From positions 496,001-560,000 of the forward strand of contig JAKIXB010000013.1 of NCBI GenBank assembly GCA_021642125.1: DNA of 64,000 nucleotides, given 5' to 3'. The notes under the pieces were generated by a model. It saw only the letters and a list, made by a program, of their open reading frames with translations, was not told the DNA's origin and ran no database searches. Positions 42,519 to 53,839 of this stretch are shown here, one piece after another. Each line of letters opens with the position of its first letter. The stretch's first letter is position 1. Source of the stretch: Nothophoma quercina (Eukaryota; Ascomycota; Dothideomycetes; Pleosporales; Didymellaceae). The translations under genes were made by a program, and so were the position numbers.

Positions 42519-45500
42519 ATGAGTTACAACTCCTACAGCCCGCGAACGAGACTGGGGCACTCGACCGCCTCGCCTTCCCCACTTCGCCAGGCCTCTACGG
42601 TCTCCAATGGCTCTTCCACACACTCCAACGATGCGCCAAGCCGGTCGAGTACACAGTCGAGCAACGCGTCGAATCGCTTTGGCTCTGTGCTCGGTCACCG
42701 CCGCGGCATGAGCGAAGCCACAGCTCTGTCGCAACCACGCACAGAAAGCTACTACGGTGGCTCAGAAGACGCAAATCCGGGCAGCACATATGCCAGCATG
42801 CGCAAAGCGCTGCGTCCGCTCTCACAAGCTCCACAGAGCTCCCCTCCACCTTCGCCTGAAAAGCGTCCTACGACCCCAACCGGCAGTCCCATACGGTCGT
42901 TTTCGCACAACCGGTCACAGAGCGTCGAGAACATACGGTACCAGCCCTTCGATGGACCGAGTTCACCCAAGTCACCGACATCCCCACCCTCAAAGCCGCG
43001 CCCACTGTCCATTGCCATCTCTCGTGCAGACTCGATACGTGCCCCCGCCCGCGACCATTCCTCTCGGCCACTATCTACACATCTCGAGAAGCCTGTCTTA
43101 CAGAGCCTGCAGAAGTCAGCGACAGGCCATCTGCGAACACTCTCGAAATTTGCAGACTCAGCCAGTGAAGAAGACTTCAGCATCAAGTCACCAGAACAAG
43201 AAGTGGTTGGACTTCACGGAAGACGAAGGTTACAGCGAGCTGACAAAGAGCGTGGAAAGAAGACACAGTCCTCTTGGGCTCGAAGCAACTGGATGGATCA
43301 ACAACGTCAGTTCTTGCAAGCATACGAGTATCTTTGTCACATTGGCGAAGCCAAGGAATGGATGGAGGACATCATCGACTCAGAACTGCCACCCGCTGTG
43401 GAACTGGAAGAGGCGTTACGGAACGGTGTAACGTTGGCGGAGATCGTCCAAGCGATCAAAGGCCACCCATTGCGGATATTCCGCGATCCGAAGTTGCAGT
43501 ATCGGCACTCTAACAACTATGCCCATTTCTTCAACTTCCTGGCCGAGGTCGAACTGCCAGACCTTTTTCAGTTCGAATTGATCGATCTCTACGAGAAGAA
43601 GAACGTCCCCAAGGTCATCTACTGTATCCACGCTCTATCATGGTTACTCTTCCGAAAAGGCATCGTCGACTTTCGCATTGGCAACTTGGTCGGCAAGCTG
43701 CAATTCGAGGACCACGAGTTAGAAGCCACGCAGAAGGGGCTGGACAAGTCTGGTGTTAGCATGCCTAACTTCTCTGGCATGTCGGCAAATTTCAACGTAG
43801 AACCGGAGCCCGAACCAGAGCCTGTAGAATCAGAAGAAGATCGAATTGACCGCGAGCTAGGTGAAAGCGAGGCCATGATCTTGGACCTACAGGCACAGAT
43901 GAGAGGAGCTTTAGTGCGCATGCGTTTGGGCGATATGATGCAGGAGCTTTGGGACCATGAGCATCTCATTGCGGACTTGCAGTCTCGCATCCGTGGTGAT
44001 TGGGCCAGACAAATCTCAACTTACCGCTTGGATATGCGCCGCTTTGCAGTCACTCTTCAGAGCGCTGCCCGAGGTTATCTTGTCAGGTCAAGGAAGCGAG
44101 GCGAGGAGGATTTCTGGCGAGTCAACACAGCCCAGGTGCTAAAGGTACAGAACCTGTTCCGAGGACGCAAGGCCAGAGCACAGGTCCAGTATACCAAGTC
44201 AATGGTACAGCAACACGAACATGGGATACGACAATTTCAGGCGGCTATCCGTGGAGCACTCGAGCGGCTCCGGGTAGGCGATCGATACGCAGAAACAAGG
44301 GACACCGAACCAGCAACTGTACATATCCAAGCTATGATCCGAGGTGCCCTTCTTCGACACAAAGTCGACCTTGAATGGGCCGAGCTACAAGCAAACGAGA
44401 TGCAGATCGCAGACCTACAAGCTGTGTCGCGAGCCGCACTGCTACGACAAGAGCTACGAGCAGATCAGGAAAGCCTTCGTCAACATGAGAATACAGTCAC
44501 ACTCTTGCAGGCCGCTGCTCGAGGCATTCTTGCTAGAAGACAGAATGCAGAGATGCAAGACCAACTGGTAAGCACGTCAGTCGATTGGTCCGCTGTTCAG
44601 TCCAAGATTCGCGGTGATGCTGCTCGAATCTCTTTTGGACAATTGATGAGTGCATTATATGCTGAAGAGCCGCAAATTACGGATCTTCAGTCGAAAATCC
44701 GCGGGAACGACTTCAGGGTTGCTTTTGGGCAGATGATGAGCGCTCTCTACGCCGAAGAACCGCAAGTCATCGACATTCAATCTAAGATTCGGGGCAATGC
44801 TTCTCGAGTCTCGTTTGGGTTGACGATGAGTGCGCTTTACGCAGAGGAACCACAAATCACCGATCTACAAGCAATCGCAAGAGGTGGACGGATACGCTCG
44901 GAAACTGCACAAACTCTTGCGCACTTGAGTGCGGAAGAGTCTACAATTCTTTCTTTGCAGGCTTACATTCGTGGTTTCCTTTCACGGCAAAGGCATTTCT
45001 CTGACCTCAAGGCGCTCCAGGCAAACACACCGGCTTTCGTCGACCTGCAATCGGCAAGTCGAGGATTCGTCCAAAGGCAGCGAACGTACGACACACTCTG
45101 CCAACTCAATGCTCAGGAGACCGAGATCGTACAGCTCCAAGGAGATGTGCGCGGCATGTTGCTTCGCATGGAGATCGGCATGCAGCTTGGTCAACTTGAG
45201 GAGCATGAAGAGGCTGTTGTCGAGCTCCAAGCTCTGGCACGCGGTATGGTTGTCCGACAGAAGTTCGCCGAGAAGCAGCATTTCTACAGGGAGAACATGG
45301 AAAAGGTCATCAAGATCCAGAGCTTTATTCGCGGTCGCCAACAAGGCGAGGCCTACAAGAGCTTGACAAGCGGAAAGAACCCACCTGTTTCGACTGTCAA
45401 GAACTTCGTCCATTTGTTGAATGATAGTGATATCGATTTTGATGAGGAGATCGGTAAGAACACAACAAGATCATTATCAGTGACCGTACTGACACTCATG

Positions 45501-47924
45501 CAGAATTTGAGCGGCTACGAAAAACCGTAGTTCAGCACGTTCGACAGAACGAGCTTGCTGAGCAGTATGTCGATCAACTGGATATCAAGATCGCGTTGCT
45601 TGTCAAGAACAAGATCACGCTTGATGAAGTCGTTAAGCACCAAAAGCACTTCGGAGGCCACGTTGGTACATTGCTAAGCAGCAAGGACATCTCCTCGAAG
45701 GATCCATTCGATTTGAAAGCGCTCAACAAAACTTCGCGCAGGAAGCTTGAGCAGTATCAGGAGCTGTTCTTCACTCTTCAGACACAGCCTCAGTACTTGG
45801 CACGTTTGTTCAGGCGGATACGCGAACAACGCCTAGAAGAGAAGGACGCCAAGCGCATTGAGCAACTGACCATGAGTCTGTTCGGTCTGGCCCAAAAGCG
45901 TCGAGAAGAATACTGGCTGTTGAAGTTAATGGCAAGATCGCTCAGAGAGGAGATTGAACATTGCGCTTCACTACAAGAGTTCACGCGTGGCAACTTCTTC
46001 TGGACCAAATTATTCGGCAGCTTTGTTCGTTCTCCCCGGGACCGCAAGTTCCTGAAGGAGCTTCTGGGCACCGTCATCCGCGAGAACATCATCGACAATG
46101 AGGAACTAGATCTGGAAAGCGACCCCATGCAGATTTACAAGTCTGCGATCAACAATGAGGAACTCCGTACTGGTCAACGAAGTCGTCGCGATCCTAATGT
46201 CACAAGAGACATGGCGCTCAAGGACCAGGAAACACGAGCTACATTCATACACAACCTTCAAGACCTCCGAGATGTTGCAGATCAGTACTTCTCGATGTTT
46301 GAGGAGGTGCTCCACCGAATGCCGTATGGTGTTCGCTACCTCACCCAGCAGATGTTCGAAGAACTTCGCCAGAAGTTCCCTTACGAACCCCAAGAGCAGC
46401 TCCTTCAGGTTGCGGGTCATTGGCTGTGGAAGTCTTATATTCAGCCTGCCCTCGCTCAACCCCAGCATTGGGGTGTGGTCGATCGTGGCCTGTCCAATGT
46501 CATGGGTCGCAACCTCAATGCCGTTGGCAAGGTCCTGGGCCAGGTCGCAGCAGGTAGGCTGTTTGGTGGCGAAGATCTCTACCTGCAGCCTCTTAACAGC
46601 TACGTCACCGAAGCGATCGACCGTCTCCAGGATATCTGGTCGAACCTCATCGATGTGCGTGACGCTGAGACGTACTTTGAAATCGACGAGTTTAACGATC
46701 TATTCGCTCGCACCAAGCCAACACTGTACATCAAGCTCGCGGACGTCTTTGCCATCCACAACCTTGTCATCGACGATCTACCGACCCTCTGTCCTTCTCA
46801 AGATGATCCTCTCCGCGAGGTCGTCCGCGAACTCGGCAGCGCAAAGAACAACGAGAACGAGCTGTTACACGTCAGCGCGACCGAGATTACCTTGACCCTA
46901 AACCCCAAGTTCCACGAGCAAGAAGGTAAGCAATACGTCGATCACTATCTAAACACAGCTAACTTCAGCAGACCCCGACGCACGCCTCAAGTCGCTATTT
47001 ATGGAGACAAAACGCTATGCATTGTACATCATCCGCGTGCAAACTGGTGCCAACCTGACGGAGATCTTGTGCAAGCCTGTTACGCCACAAGATGAAGACC
47101 GATGGGACGCACTCGTCCGCGAAGAGCTCGCTGCTCAGAGAAAGGACCGCAACCGTAAGCACAGCGCTGTTCGATCGTCGGCTGCGTCAACCTACACCAC
47201 CGACATGGGCTCCAACTCGGTGCTTGAACTGGATTACCCAACATTGAAGCAGTATTGTCTGGAGAACATGGTCCAGCTTCAACGCGCCGGTCGCATCTCG
47301 CCGCACAACAACTACCAGGACCTGCTCAACGCGATCGCGATCGACATCCGTACCAAGCACCGCCGCCGCATGGAGCGTGCTCGCGAAATGGAAGGCGTGC
47401 GCAACACGCTCGCCGCCCTAGATGAGAAAGCGCACTTCCTCGAACAACAACTCAAGTCGTACAATGACTATATCGAGCAAGCCATGGTAACGCTGCAATC
47501 GAAGAAGGGCAAGAAGAAGTTCCTCCTCCCCTTCACCCGCCAGTACAACCACATGCGCGAACTCAAATCTACAGGCCGGGCCTACCGCTTCGGGTCCTTC
47601 AAGTACTCGGCGCGCAATCTCGCGCAGAAGGGCATCTTGGTCTCTTGGAACGGATACCCTGAGAGCCAGTGGGATCGCCTCGAAATCACCTTTAGCTCTA
47701 ACCAGACGGGTATCTTTGAGATCCAGGGTTCTCAGGGCAGCATGATGATTCCGGGTGCGTTTGCGGAAGTCCCGCTTGATGGGCTCCTGCAGGCGCAGTT
47801 TGACAACCATCAGTTTATGAATTTGTTTGGCGAAGGTCGGGATGGGAGTGGAACGGGAGCTGTCAGGGTTAATGTTAATTTGTTTTTGCATTTGATTTTC
47901 AAGAAGTTCTACCGCGATGAGTAA
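42519..47924 (+). CDS. rng2: IQGAP-family scaffold for cytokinesis (Rng2/SepG type)
   Basis: Exons are 42519-45453, 45504-46925 and 46972-47924, for 1769 residues. The first 230 residues are disordered and Ser/Pro-rich. A calponin-homology domain at about 262-385 (YEYLCHIGEAKEWMEDII onward) should bind actin. About 18 IQ-like repeats with RG cores fill residues 450-950 and would bind calmodulin light chains. Exon 2 encodes the RasGAP-related domain (about 980-1450), which in this family binds Rho-type GTPases rather than activating hydrolysis, and exon 3 the RasGAP C-terminal domain. Fission yeast Rng2 and Aspergillus SepG organise the actomyosin ring at septation, and the same role is inferred. 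Three adjacent 30-residue repeats at 44598-44867 are almost identical in protein but not in DNA. Confidence 0.95.
44598..44867 (+). repeat. Three tandem 90-base IQ repeats
   Basis: Units 44598-44687, 44688-44777 and 44778-44867 each encode QSKIRG, a variable triplet, then FG and SALYAEEPQ. Codons differ at many silent positions between units. Confidence 0.85.
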
Positions 47925-48562
47925 GCGGTAGGATGGATAGAACGAAAGGGGTTGGATGTTGGTGGGTCGGGCTGGGTTGGGTTGGAGCAAGAGGGATAGG
48001 ATACCATTGTTTGTCTGTTTGCATGGCCGGGTACTGGTGTTCGGGAGCATATACTATAGGCTTTTGGTAGTGATGAATGATGAGATCATGCCACTCTTTA
48101 ATTTCCATTGTGCCACATCTGCCTCCTAGAGCGTAACGTACGCTGACTAACGCACGACTTTGTCTATTCCTTCGAATGAAACACGTATGAAGAATCTGAC
48201 TTGCTTGTCTGGGTAATTCGTACAACTCTTCGATGACAATTTTGGGTTGTCCGAACTCCATACAAGAGGGTCAAGCTGGAGTAGCACACAATCTCTCTGT
48301 GTAGCACTTAGACTTTTGACTGCTGCGGCTTCTCCCCGTCTGCGGCTCGCTATACGAAGCATCAGCGACTGAGCCTCCGCACCGGACTTGTTCCTTCTAC
48401 ACACTCCGTATAGCTCGTCCAACTACGCGAACGCTTCGCACATGCGTCCCCTTTGCACGCACGTCAACCATGATGCTCAAGCGCCATCTTGATTTCACCA
48501 CCAACCCACAATGAACCTGCTCTTCTATTTGAGTATTCGTGTTCCAACACCCACAACACCTC
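47925..48562. other. Convergent spacer
   Basis: Holds the 3' ends of the IQGAP gene and the small gene at 48563. No feature was recognised. Confidence 0.45.
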
Positions 48563-49087
48563 TCACCCTTCAAACTCGGCCCTCCCCCCAACATCCCCCT
48601 CATTCTGCACCCCATACGCATCCTCAAAACTCGCAATCTGCACGCCCCAACTCGCGTCGTCAGTCGTCCCATCGCCCTCCCACCGAAACGCCAGCACCGC
48701 GCCGTCCTTCAGCCCCGCACCCTTGGGACAGTCCTTCACATTATCCCCGCCCGCACTCTTCTTCCCCTTCATTGCCTTCCCCTTGCCCTTCCCCTCATCC
48801 TCAATCGCGACCTCCGAATCAGACGCGGGGTTTTCCCACTCGCCTAGTGCAAAGCCCTGGCTGGGATCTAGAGGGTCGACTGGCCGGCCGAGCTGGATGT
48901 CTTCTGGCGAGGCGGGGAGGTCGATTGAGGGGCCGTGTTCGGTTTCTTGGATGCCGGTTTCGCGGAGGACGGTGTAGAGGGAGGCTTTTATGGCGCTGAA
49001 GGTGTGTAGCGGGTCGATGTGGAGGAGGACGGTTGTGCGGTGCGATTTGAAGCGGAGGGTCCAGGTTTGGGGTGTGGGTTGTGCCAT
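48563..49087 (-). CDS. Small conserved-looking protein, possible ubiquitin-like fold
   Basis: One exon from ATG 49087 gives 174 residues. The N-terminal 45 residues (WTLRFKSHRTTVLLHIDPLHTFSAIKASLYTVLRE) read like beta-beta-alpha of a ubiquitin-like fold, and GAGLKDGAVLAFRW with WGVQIASFEDAYG could close it. A Lys/Gly-rich charged loop of about 25 residues lies between them. I recognise no named family. No signal peptide or membrane segment is present. It is transcribed away from the Tim17-type gene, sharing a 409-base promoter region. A real gene is likely from the start context and the ordered sequence, but its function is unknown. Confidence 0.65.
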   Translation of the reverse strand: MAQPTPQTWTLRFKSHRTTVLLHIDPLHTFSAIKASLYTVLRETGIQETEHGPSIDLPASPEDIQLGRPVDPLDPSQGFALGEWENPASDSEVAIEDEGKGKGKAMKGKKSAGGDNVKDCPKGAGLKDGAVLAFRWEGDGTTDDASWGVQIASFEDAYGVQNEGDVGGRAEFEG

Positions 49088-49496
49088 TGTGAGGAGATGG
49101 CGGCGTCACTGGGGTTTAGGAGGTAAGGAGACGGTGGACGCGTGTGGATGTGTGGGTGTGTATTTGTGTGGAGCAATGGAGAAGGAAGTGTCAGTGGTGG
49201 CGGCGTGGAGAAGACGCGTTGGACGCGGGGCCGAGGCGCGCGGGCATGTGACGATTTTTTGGCGAACAGCTGAGGTTGTTGACCCGAGCTCCTCTACTTT
49301 TACAACAGACTGCTCAACACCAAATCTAGCAATTGGGACCGAATCTTTGCTATATCTGGACCCGACAATTGCAGTGACTGTATCTATCGCGTTCCATCGA
49401 AGCTTCTTCGCACAATCGTCGCATCGAACTCCTACCGCAGCACTCCCGAGTTGACCGCAACGCCTGCGCGCGCCTCAACTTGAACCACACTTCCAA
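49088..49496. other. Divergent promoter region
   Basis: Shared upstream region of the small ubiquitin-like-fold gene (-) and the Tim17-type gene (+). No coding frame was recognised. Confidence 0.5.
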
Positions 49497-50225
49497 ATGG
49501 CGACACTGAATCCCACGAACCCAGACACAATTCTGTCTCCCGAAATCTCTCCACCTCCGCCGAAACCCTCCCAGCCGCTCACAAACGCCCCGCGTCTAGG
49601 CATGCCCTTCGACAGGCGCTTGCTCCTCACAACCTTCACCTCCTTCGTCTGCGGCTTCACACTGGGCTCCGCATCCGCCGGCTCCATGGCCGCGCTGCGC
49701 TTCCGCGCCGAGAATGCACATCGTTTGCCGATTACACAGCCTGGCTGGTATCTCTACCACAAGAGCAAAAATTATTACAAGATGAAGCACGGCATTGTGG
49801 AGGGGCTGCGGAAGGGGTGCAAAGTCGCGGCGTGGAGTAGTGTGTTTTTTGTGGTTGAGGAGAGTCTGGATGTGTTCCGGGGGACGTGGAAGGCCGGGCG
49901 CACGGTCGTGGAGATGGAGGGTGTAGATGAGTTGAGTTTGAGGAAGATTGATAAGGGTGTTGCGGGGAGTAGGGATTTCATAAGTAGTGCGTGCGCGGGA
50001 ATGGTTACGGGCGGGGTGTGGAGCGCGTGGCATCAGTTTCCGGTGAGCACGGCGAGTCGGACGATTAGAATGGGATTGGTGGTTGGCTTGGGGTATGGGC
50101 TGGGTCAGGATGCGATTGTGTGGGCGAAGAGGAGGTATGGAGTTGGTGAAGAGGGGGAGAGTTGGATTCACAAGGGTGCGAAGAATCGGAGAAGTGGTGA
50201 TGCTGAGGATGACAGTCAGGCTTGA
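49497..50225 (+). CDS. Tim17/Tim22/Tim23-type membrane protein
   Basis: A single exon encodes 242 residues. After a Pro-rich N-terminus come about four short hydrophobic segments: FTSFVCGFTLGSASAGSMAA, VAAWSSVFFVVEESLDV, SRDFISSACAGMVTGGVWSA and the GLVVGLGYGLGQDAI stretch. The small-residue G-x-x-x-G type spacing and the charged end of the second helix are typical of the Tim17 family in the inner mitochondrial membrane. It looks closer to the TIMMDC1-like complex I assembly branch than to the core import channels, but that finer placement is inference. The C-terminus is hydrophilic. It converges with the NmrA-like gene, only 113 bases away. Confidence 0.8.
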   Translation: MATLNPTNPDTILSPEISPPPPKPSQPLTNAPRLGMPFDRRLLLTTFTSFVCGFTLGSASAGSMAALRFRAENAHRLPITQPGWYLYHKSKNYYKMKHGIVEGLRKGCKVAAWSSVFFVVEESLDVFRGTWKAGRTVVEMEGVDELSLRKIDKGVAGSRDFISSACAGMVTGGVWSAWHQFPVSTASRTIRMGLVVGLGYGLGQDAIVWAKRRYGVGEEGESWIHKGAKNRRSGDAEDDSQA

Positions 50226-50338
50226 TAAGAGGAGGACTACAACATGGCTTCGACTAAGGATATACCGCGATTCCAATACGATACCCACTACACTCTACCC
50301 TATCTCGACGCCACCGTTCCCCCACTGAAGCTGAGAAC

Positions 50339-51286
50339 CTAACCTAGGCTGTACTCATGCTTCTTCAGAAACGCCTCAAGACCCGTCACCTCCCCTCTGG
50401 CATTCTCCCTCGCCCACGCGACATCCTCATCCATCGTCGGCCCATAATACCCATAATCGCGCTGAAACACCCACATCTCATACAACTGCTCTCTAAGCCC
50501 CTCCGGCATAAACCCCTTGAAAACCTCATCCGGCAAGTTCTGATGTCGAACAGTCTTCCCAGTAACCCCCGACACAATCCGCGCCACCTCATCCATAGTC
50601 AAAATCTCACTTGCAGCCGCAAACTGCTTGCCGACGTACTCATCAGGCGCAGCGAGAATGGCGCCCACCCACTTCCCCGTCTCAGTAATATCGATGAACG
50701 GCACGCGGGTGTGTCCATGCGCGCAGTTGGCGATCACAAATGTTCCGTCGTTGGCCTGCGAGGGCACAGGGCGCATGAAGTGCGTGATGAGGTTCTGCAT
50801 GAATGAGGCTGGGGCGAAGAACGCGCTCTTCACGGGCAGCGACCGGATGTGGTCCTCGATTTCGGCTTTGTCGTCAAAGTGCTCTACGTTCTTGAGTAGG
50901 CCGTTGCTGATCTTGGATGGGTGGCTCATTGAGCTGAAGATTATGTAGTTGACGCCTGCAGCTAGTGCTGTTTCGCATACGCTTTTGGCTTGTCGGGTTT
51001 CGATTTCTCGCGTGCCGCCTTGGTACTGCGTTGTGGTGAGGAAGAAGAGCGTGTTAGCGCCCTTGAGTGCTGCTGGTAGGGTGTCTGGCTTGTCCATGTC
51101 GGCAGCGACGAGTTCGGCGCCCTGGGAGGCGAGGTCTTGCATCTTTTGGGCGGAGGTTGAGCGGGAAACGGCGCGCACATTGTAACGCTGAGATAATTCG
51201 GGGTCGGACAGTACAGTCGAGGCGATGGAGTAGCCCTGATTGCCTGTTGCGCCGAAGACGGCAAGGAGGAGTTTGTTGTCCGTCAT
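50339..51286 (-). CDS. NmrA-like NAD(P)-binding protein
   Basis: One exon from ATG 51286 gives 315 residues, standard for the family. The Rossmann fold starts with LLAVFGATGNQGYSIA (GxxGxxG variant), followed by AVSRSTSAQKMQDLASQGAELVAADMDKPDTL, FFLTTTQ, and YIIFSSMSHPSK. The Tyr-x-x-x-Lys catalytic pair of short-chain dehydrogenases is absent, as in NmrA and HSCARG, so it probably senses NADP+/NADPH or uses it without classic dehydrogenase chemistry. Neither signal nor membrane segment is present. The well-known member regulates nitrogen metabolism in Aspergillus, but filamentous fungi have many paralogs with other roles, and none can be assigned here. Confidence 0.9.
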   Translation of the reverse strand: MTDNKLLLAVFGATGNQGYSIASTVLSDPELSQRYNVRAVSRSTSAQKMQDLASQGAELVAADMDKPDTLPAALKGANTLFFLTTTQYQGGTREIETRQAKSVCETALAAGVNYIIFSSMSHPSKISNGLLKNVEHFDDKAEIEDHIRSLPVKSAFFAPASFMQNLITHFMRPVPSQANDGTFVIANCAHGHTRVPFIDITETGKWVGAILAAPDEYVGKQFAAASEILTMDEVARIVSGVTGKTVRHQNLPDEVFKGFMPEGLREQLYEMWVFQRDYGYYGPTMDEDVAWARENARGEVTGLEAFLKKHEYSLG

Positions 51287-52553
51287 CGTAGTGGTAAGAC
51301 TTACACAATAGTAATAGAGAAGCTGGTGAACTCAACGCACTTGTAGATGCTGGAGAAGCAATTGATGAGTGAGGTTGCAAGTATTCATTTCTTCTCTGTA
51401 TCTTAAATACAAACCTCCAGCACACAATGCCCCTCATTACATCGTGAGTGCTTCCTTCCGGACGCAACTCAAGCCACATCTGTAAACACCGTCCTCGACG
51501 CACGGCAACGGGTGAGCCACGGAGTTACCAGCGGCTGGAGTTCTAAAGTCCATCTCCAAGTCTGGCAGCCTATAACAAGCCCGCGATGGCACCATGGCTT
51601 AAGCTAAACAGAGTATGCATATGGACCCGCGAGAGAGTCTAAGATTGCTCGGGCTGCTTTGAGGAGTCTGTGTTGGTTTGGAGGTCGGAGATCGTGGAGT
51701 AACGTTCGGCCGGCTCGGTGATGGTGCGGCTCTTCCAGTCCGCAACGAGCACGCTGGACTCACCGTCAGTCCAGGATGAGGCTTGACAAGGTGTTGTTTG
51801 TACGCGACCGAGCTTGACGGCGGTGTGTTGCTTACGGAAGGTCTTTTTGCGCTCAGCTTGGCGCCTTGCTTGTATCCAACTCCTATGTCAGCGTTCACTT
51901 CTGTTCGTGATGTACCACAGGTCTGACTAGGTTCTCACTAAGTCGATACGCATTGCGCAAAGACGTACCTATCCAGAATATCCGGGGAAGACTCCAAAAA
52001 TGAAGATCTGCCAAGGATCCGCATGCCCTCGCGTCAACGAACTTGTGTTCGTGTCCGTGTTCGGCACGAACCGTTCTCCGTCAGCTCCTCTTTCCTCTCG
52101 TACTCCGCGGCACCAAAGCTCCCACGATCCACACATCTCCTATTCAAACATAGCATTCTTAGGCTTTAGAGGCATTCGAGCCGACAGAGACGACCAATGC
52201 GACACAGCAATCAAGCTTCAATCAAGCTTCGTAAGCTCGGCGCCTAATGTAGGTTGGTCTCGAGGGGGTGACGAGGCCCGCCTCGTCATCCAAGCAGGGT
52301 AAGACAAGCCGCGGATCCTCCATATCTGCTTGTATGCGGCAGCGTGTCGCGACGAAATATTCAGCATTTTAGCTGCTTTCCTTTGTCCTTCGAAGACTCC
52401 TATTCTGGCCCATGATCTCAACGAGCGTTCTATCACGTTGAGCCTGCAATTGCTTCCCAATAATCCAAACATAGCACATCGCTGCCGCTACTAGGTGCAC
52501 CAGCATCCAAAATCCCGACCAACACAGCGCAAGCAGTCAGATAGCCTGGAACC
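51287..52553. other. Divergent spacer of 1.27 kb
   Basis: Promoters of the NmrA-like gene (-) and LicD gene (+). It contains an 11-base tandem duplication (AATCAAGCTTC, 52209-52230). The short open frames show no domain. Confidence 0.45.
52209..52230. repeat. 11-base tandem duplication
   Basis: AATCAAGCTTC occurs twice without a gap. Confidence 0.8.
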
Positions 52554-53753
52554 ATGAAGCTTCCCATCGAGCTCCTGCTGCTCCTCCCAGCCGCGCTCTC
52601 CGCACCGCTCGCACGCCGCTCAGCCACCCTACCACAGCTTGTAGGCCTCACATCAAATTCCCGCGACCTCTCCACCACCGACACACGGCACCCCGAAAAG
52701 TACTTCCACGAATCTATATACCACCCGCACTATGATGGTCGCTTTGCCGATGCCGTGCTGCCCAAGGAAACCCGCTTGTTCCACATGCGTCTGCTCTTGC
52801 GGTCGTACATGGCAGCTATGGAGAGGGCGCGGGTGCGGACGTGGGTTATGCATGGGAGTTTGTTGGGATGGTGGTGGAATCAGGGCATGTTTCCCTGGGA
52901 CAGCGATCTCGATTTTTGCGTCGAGCAGACGGGCATGGCGGAGTTGGCGGGCTGGTGGAATATGACGGTGCATTCGTTTACGGCGGAGGATCTGGGGATT
53001 GAGGATCTGAAGAAAGAAGACATCTATGCCTGGGACCGACGGAGAAGAGGCAGTGTTACGCGGGAAGAGCAGGAGGTTATACATGAACCTGCGGGCCTCG
53101 AGGCGGGGGTGTGGGATAAGGTGATGGACGAGGGGAAGCGGTATTTACTCGAAGTGAACCCGCACTACACCGACATCTCTACATCTGACACCCACAATGT
53201 CATTGATGCGCGCTGGATCGACACATCGACCGGTCTGTTCATCGATATCACCACCATACACCCGGTTCCCTCCTCCGCAGAGACAAAGAGTGAGGAGCAC
53301 CAGATCTTCCTCGCCCAAGGAGGGCGACAAGTACAAGTCGACGCAGCAAAAGAGATGTACACCAAAGACACACATCTGTACACCACATCATCGCTGTTCC
53401 CTCTGCGCGAGTCGCGCTTCGAAGGAACAAAAATTTTCGTGCCGTATGCGTACGAACAGCTCCTCCTCGAGGAGTACGGACCCCAGGCGCTGACGGAAAC
53501 GTGGTTTAATAGCTACGAATTTGACCGCGAAAGCAAAGAGTGGAATGCTGCGCCGGAGCCAAGCAGAGGTAGTAAGTACAGAGCCGATCGCGAGAACGCG
53601 GGTGCGAGGTACAAGAAGAGCGGGAAGAAGCCCAAGTGGAAGCCCGTGGAGGGAACAGAGAGTAGAGTGAAGGACAACGCGGGGGACAAGGCGTATACAC
53701 CAAGTCCGGGGAGTACAGATGATGTACATGTTGTGCCTGGCGGAGCTTCGTAG
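52554..53753 (+). CDS. LicD-family phosphotransferase, secretory pathway
   Basis: A single exon encodes 399 residues. The first 16 residues are a signal peptide (MKLPIELLLLLPAALS). The LicD core is clear: VRTWVMHGSLLGWWWNQGMFPWDSDLDFCV, where HGSLLG and the D-x-D of the nucleotidyltransferase-like fold are diagnostic. A second acidic patch, ARWIDTSTGLFIDITTIHP, follows near residue 225. Family members transfer phosphocholine or similar phospho-groups to glycans; in fungi, relatives such as Mnn4 affect mannosylphosphate on cell-wall glycoproteins. Golgi location is inferred from the signal peptide. The last 70 residues are basic and disordered. It ends only 86 bases from the P450 gene, tail to tail. 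Confidence 0.9.
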   Translation: MKLPIELLLLLPAALSAPLARRSATLPQLVGLTSNSRDLSTTDTRHPEKYFHESIYHPHYDGRFADAVLPKETRLFHMRLLLRSYMAAMERARVRTWVMHGSLLGWWWNQGMFPWDSDLDFCVEQTGMAELAGWWNMTVHSFTAEDLGIEDLKKEDIYAWDRRRRGSVTREEQEVIHEPAGLEAGVWDKVMDEGKRYLLEVNPHYTDISTSDTHNVIDARWIDTSTGLFIDITTIHPVPSSAETKSEEHQIFLAQGGRQVQVDAAKEMYTKDTHLYTTSSLFPLRESRFEGTKIFVPYAYEQLLLEEYGPQALTETWFNSYEFDRESKEWNAAPEPSRGSKYRADRENAGARYKKSGKKPKWKPVEGTESRVKDNAGDKAYTPSPGSTDDVHVVPGGAS

Positions 53754-53839
53754 ATAGTTGCACACGAATTAGCTTGATTACCATGTCTAGAGCTTGACGA
53801 ATCCGAAACTACCACTTAGACTGCCCATAAGCAGACCAA

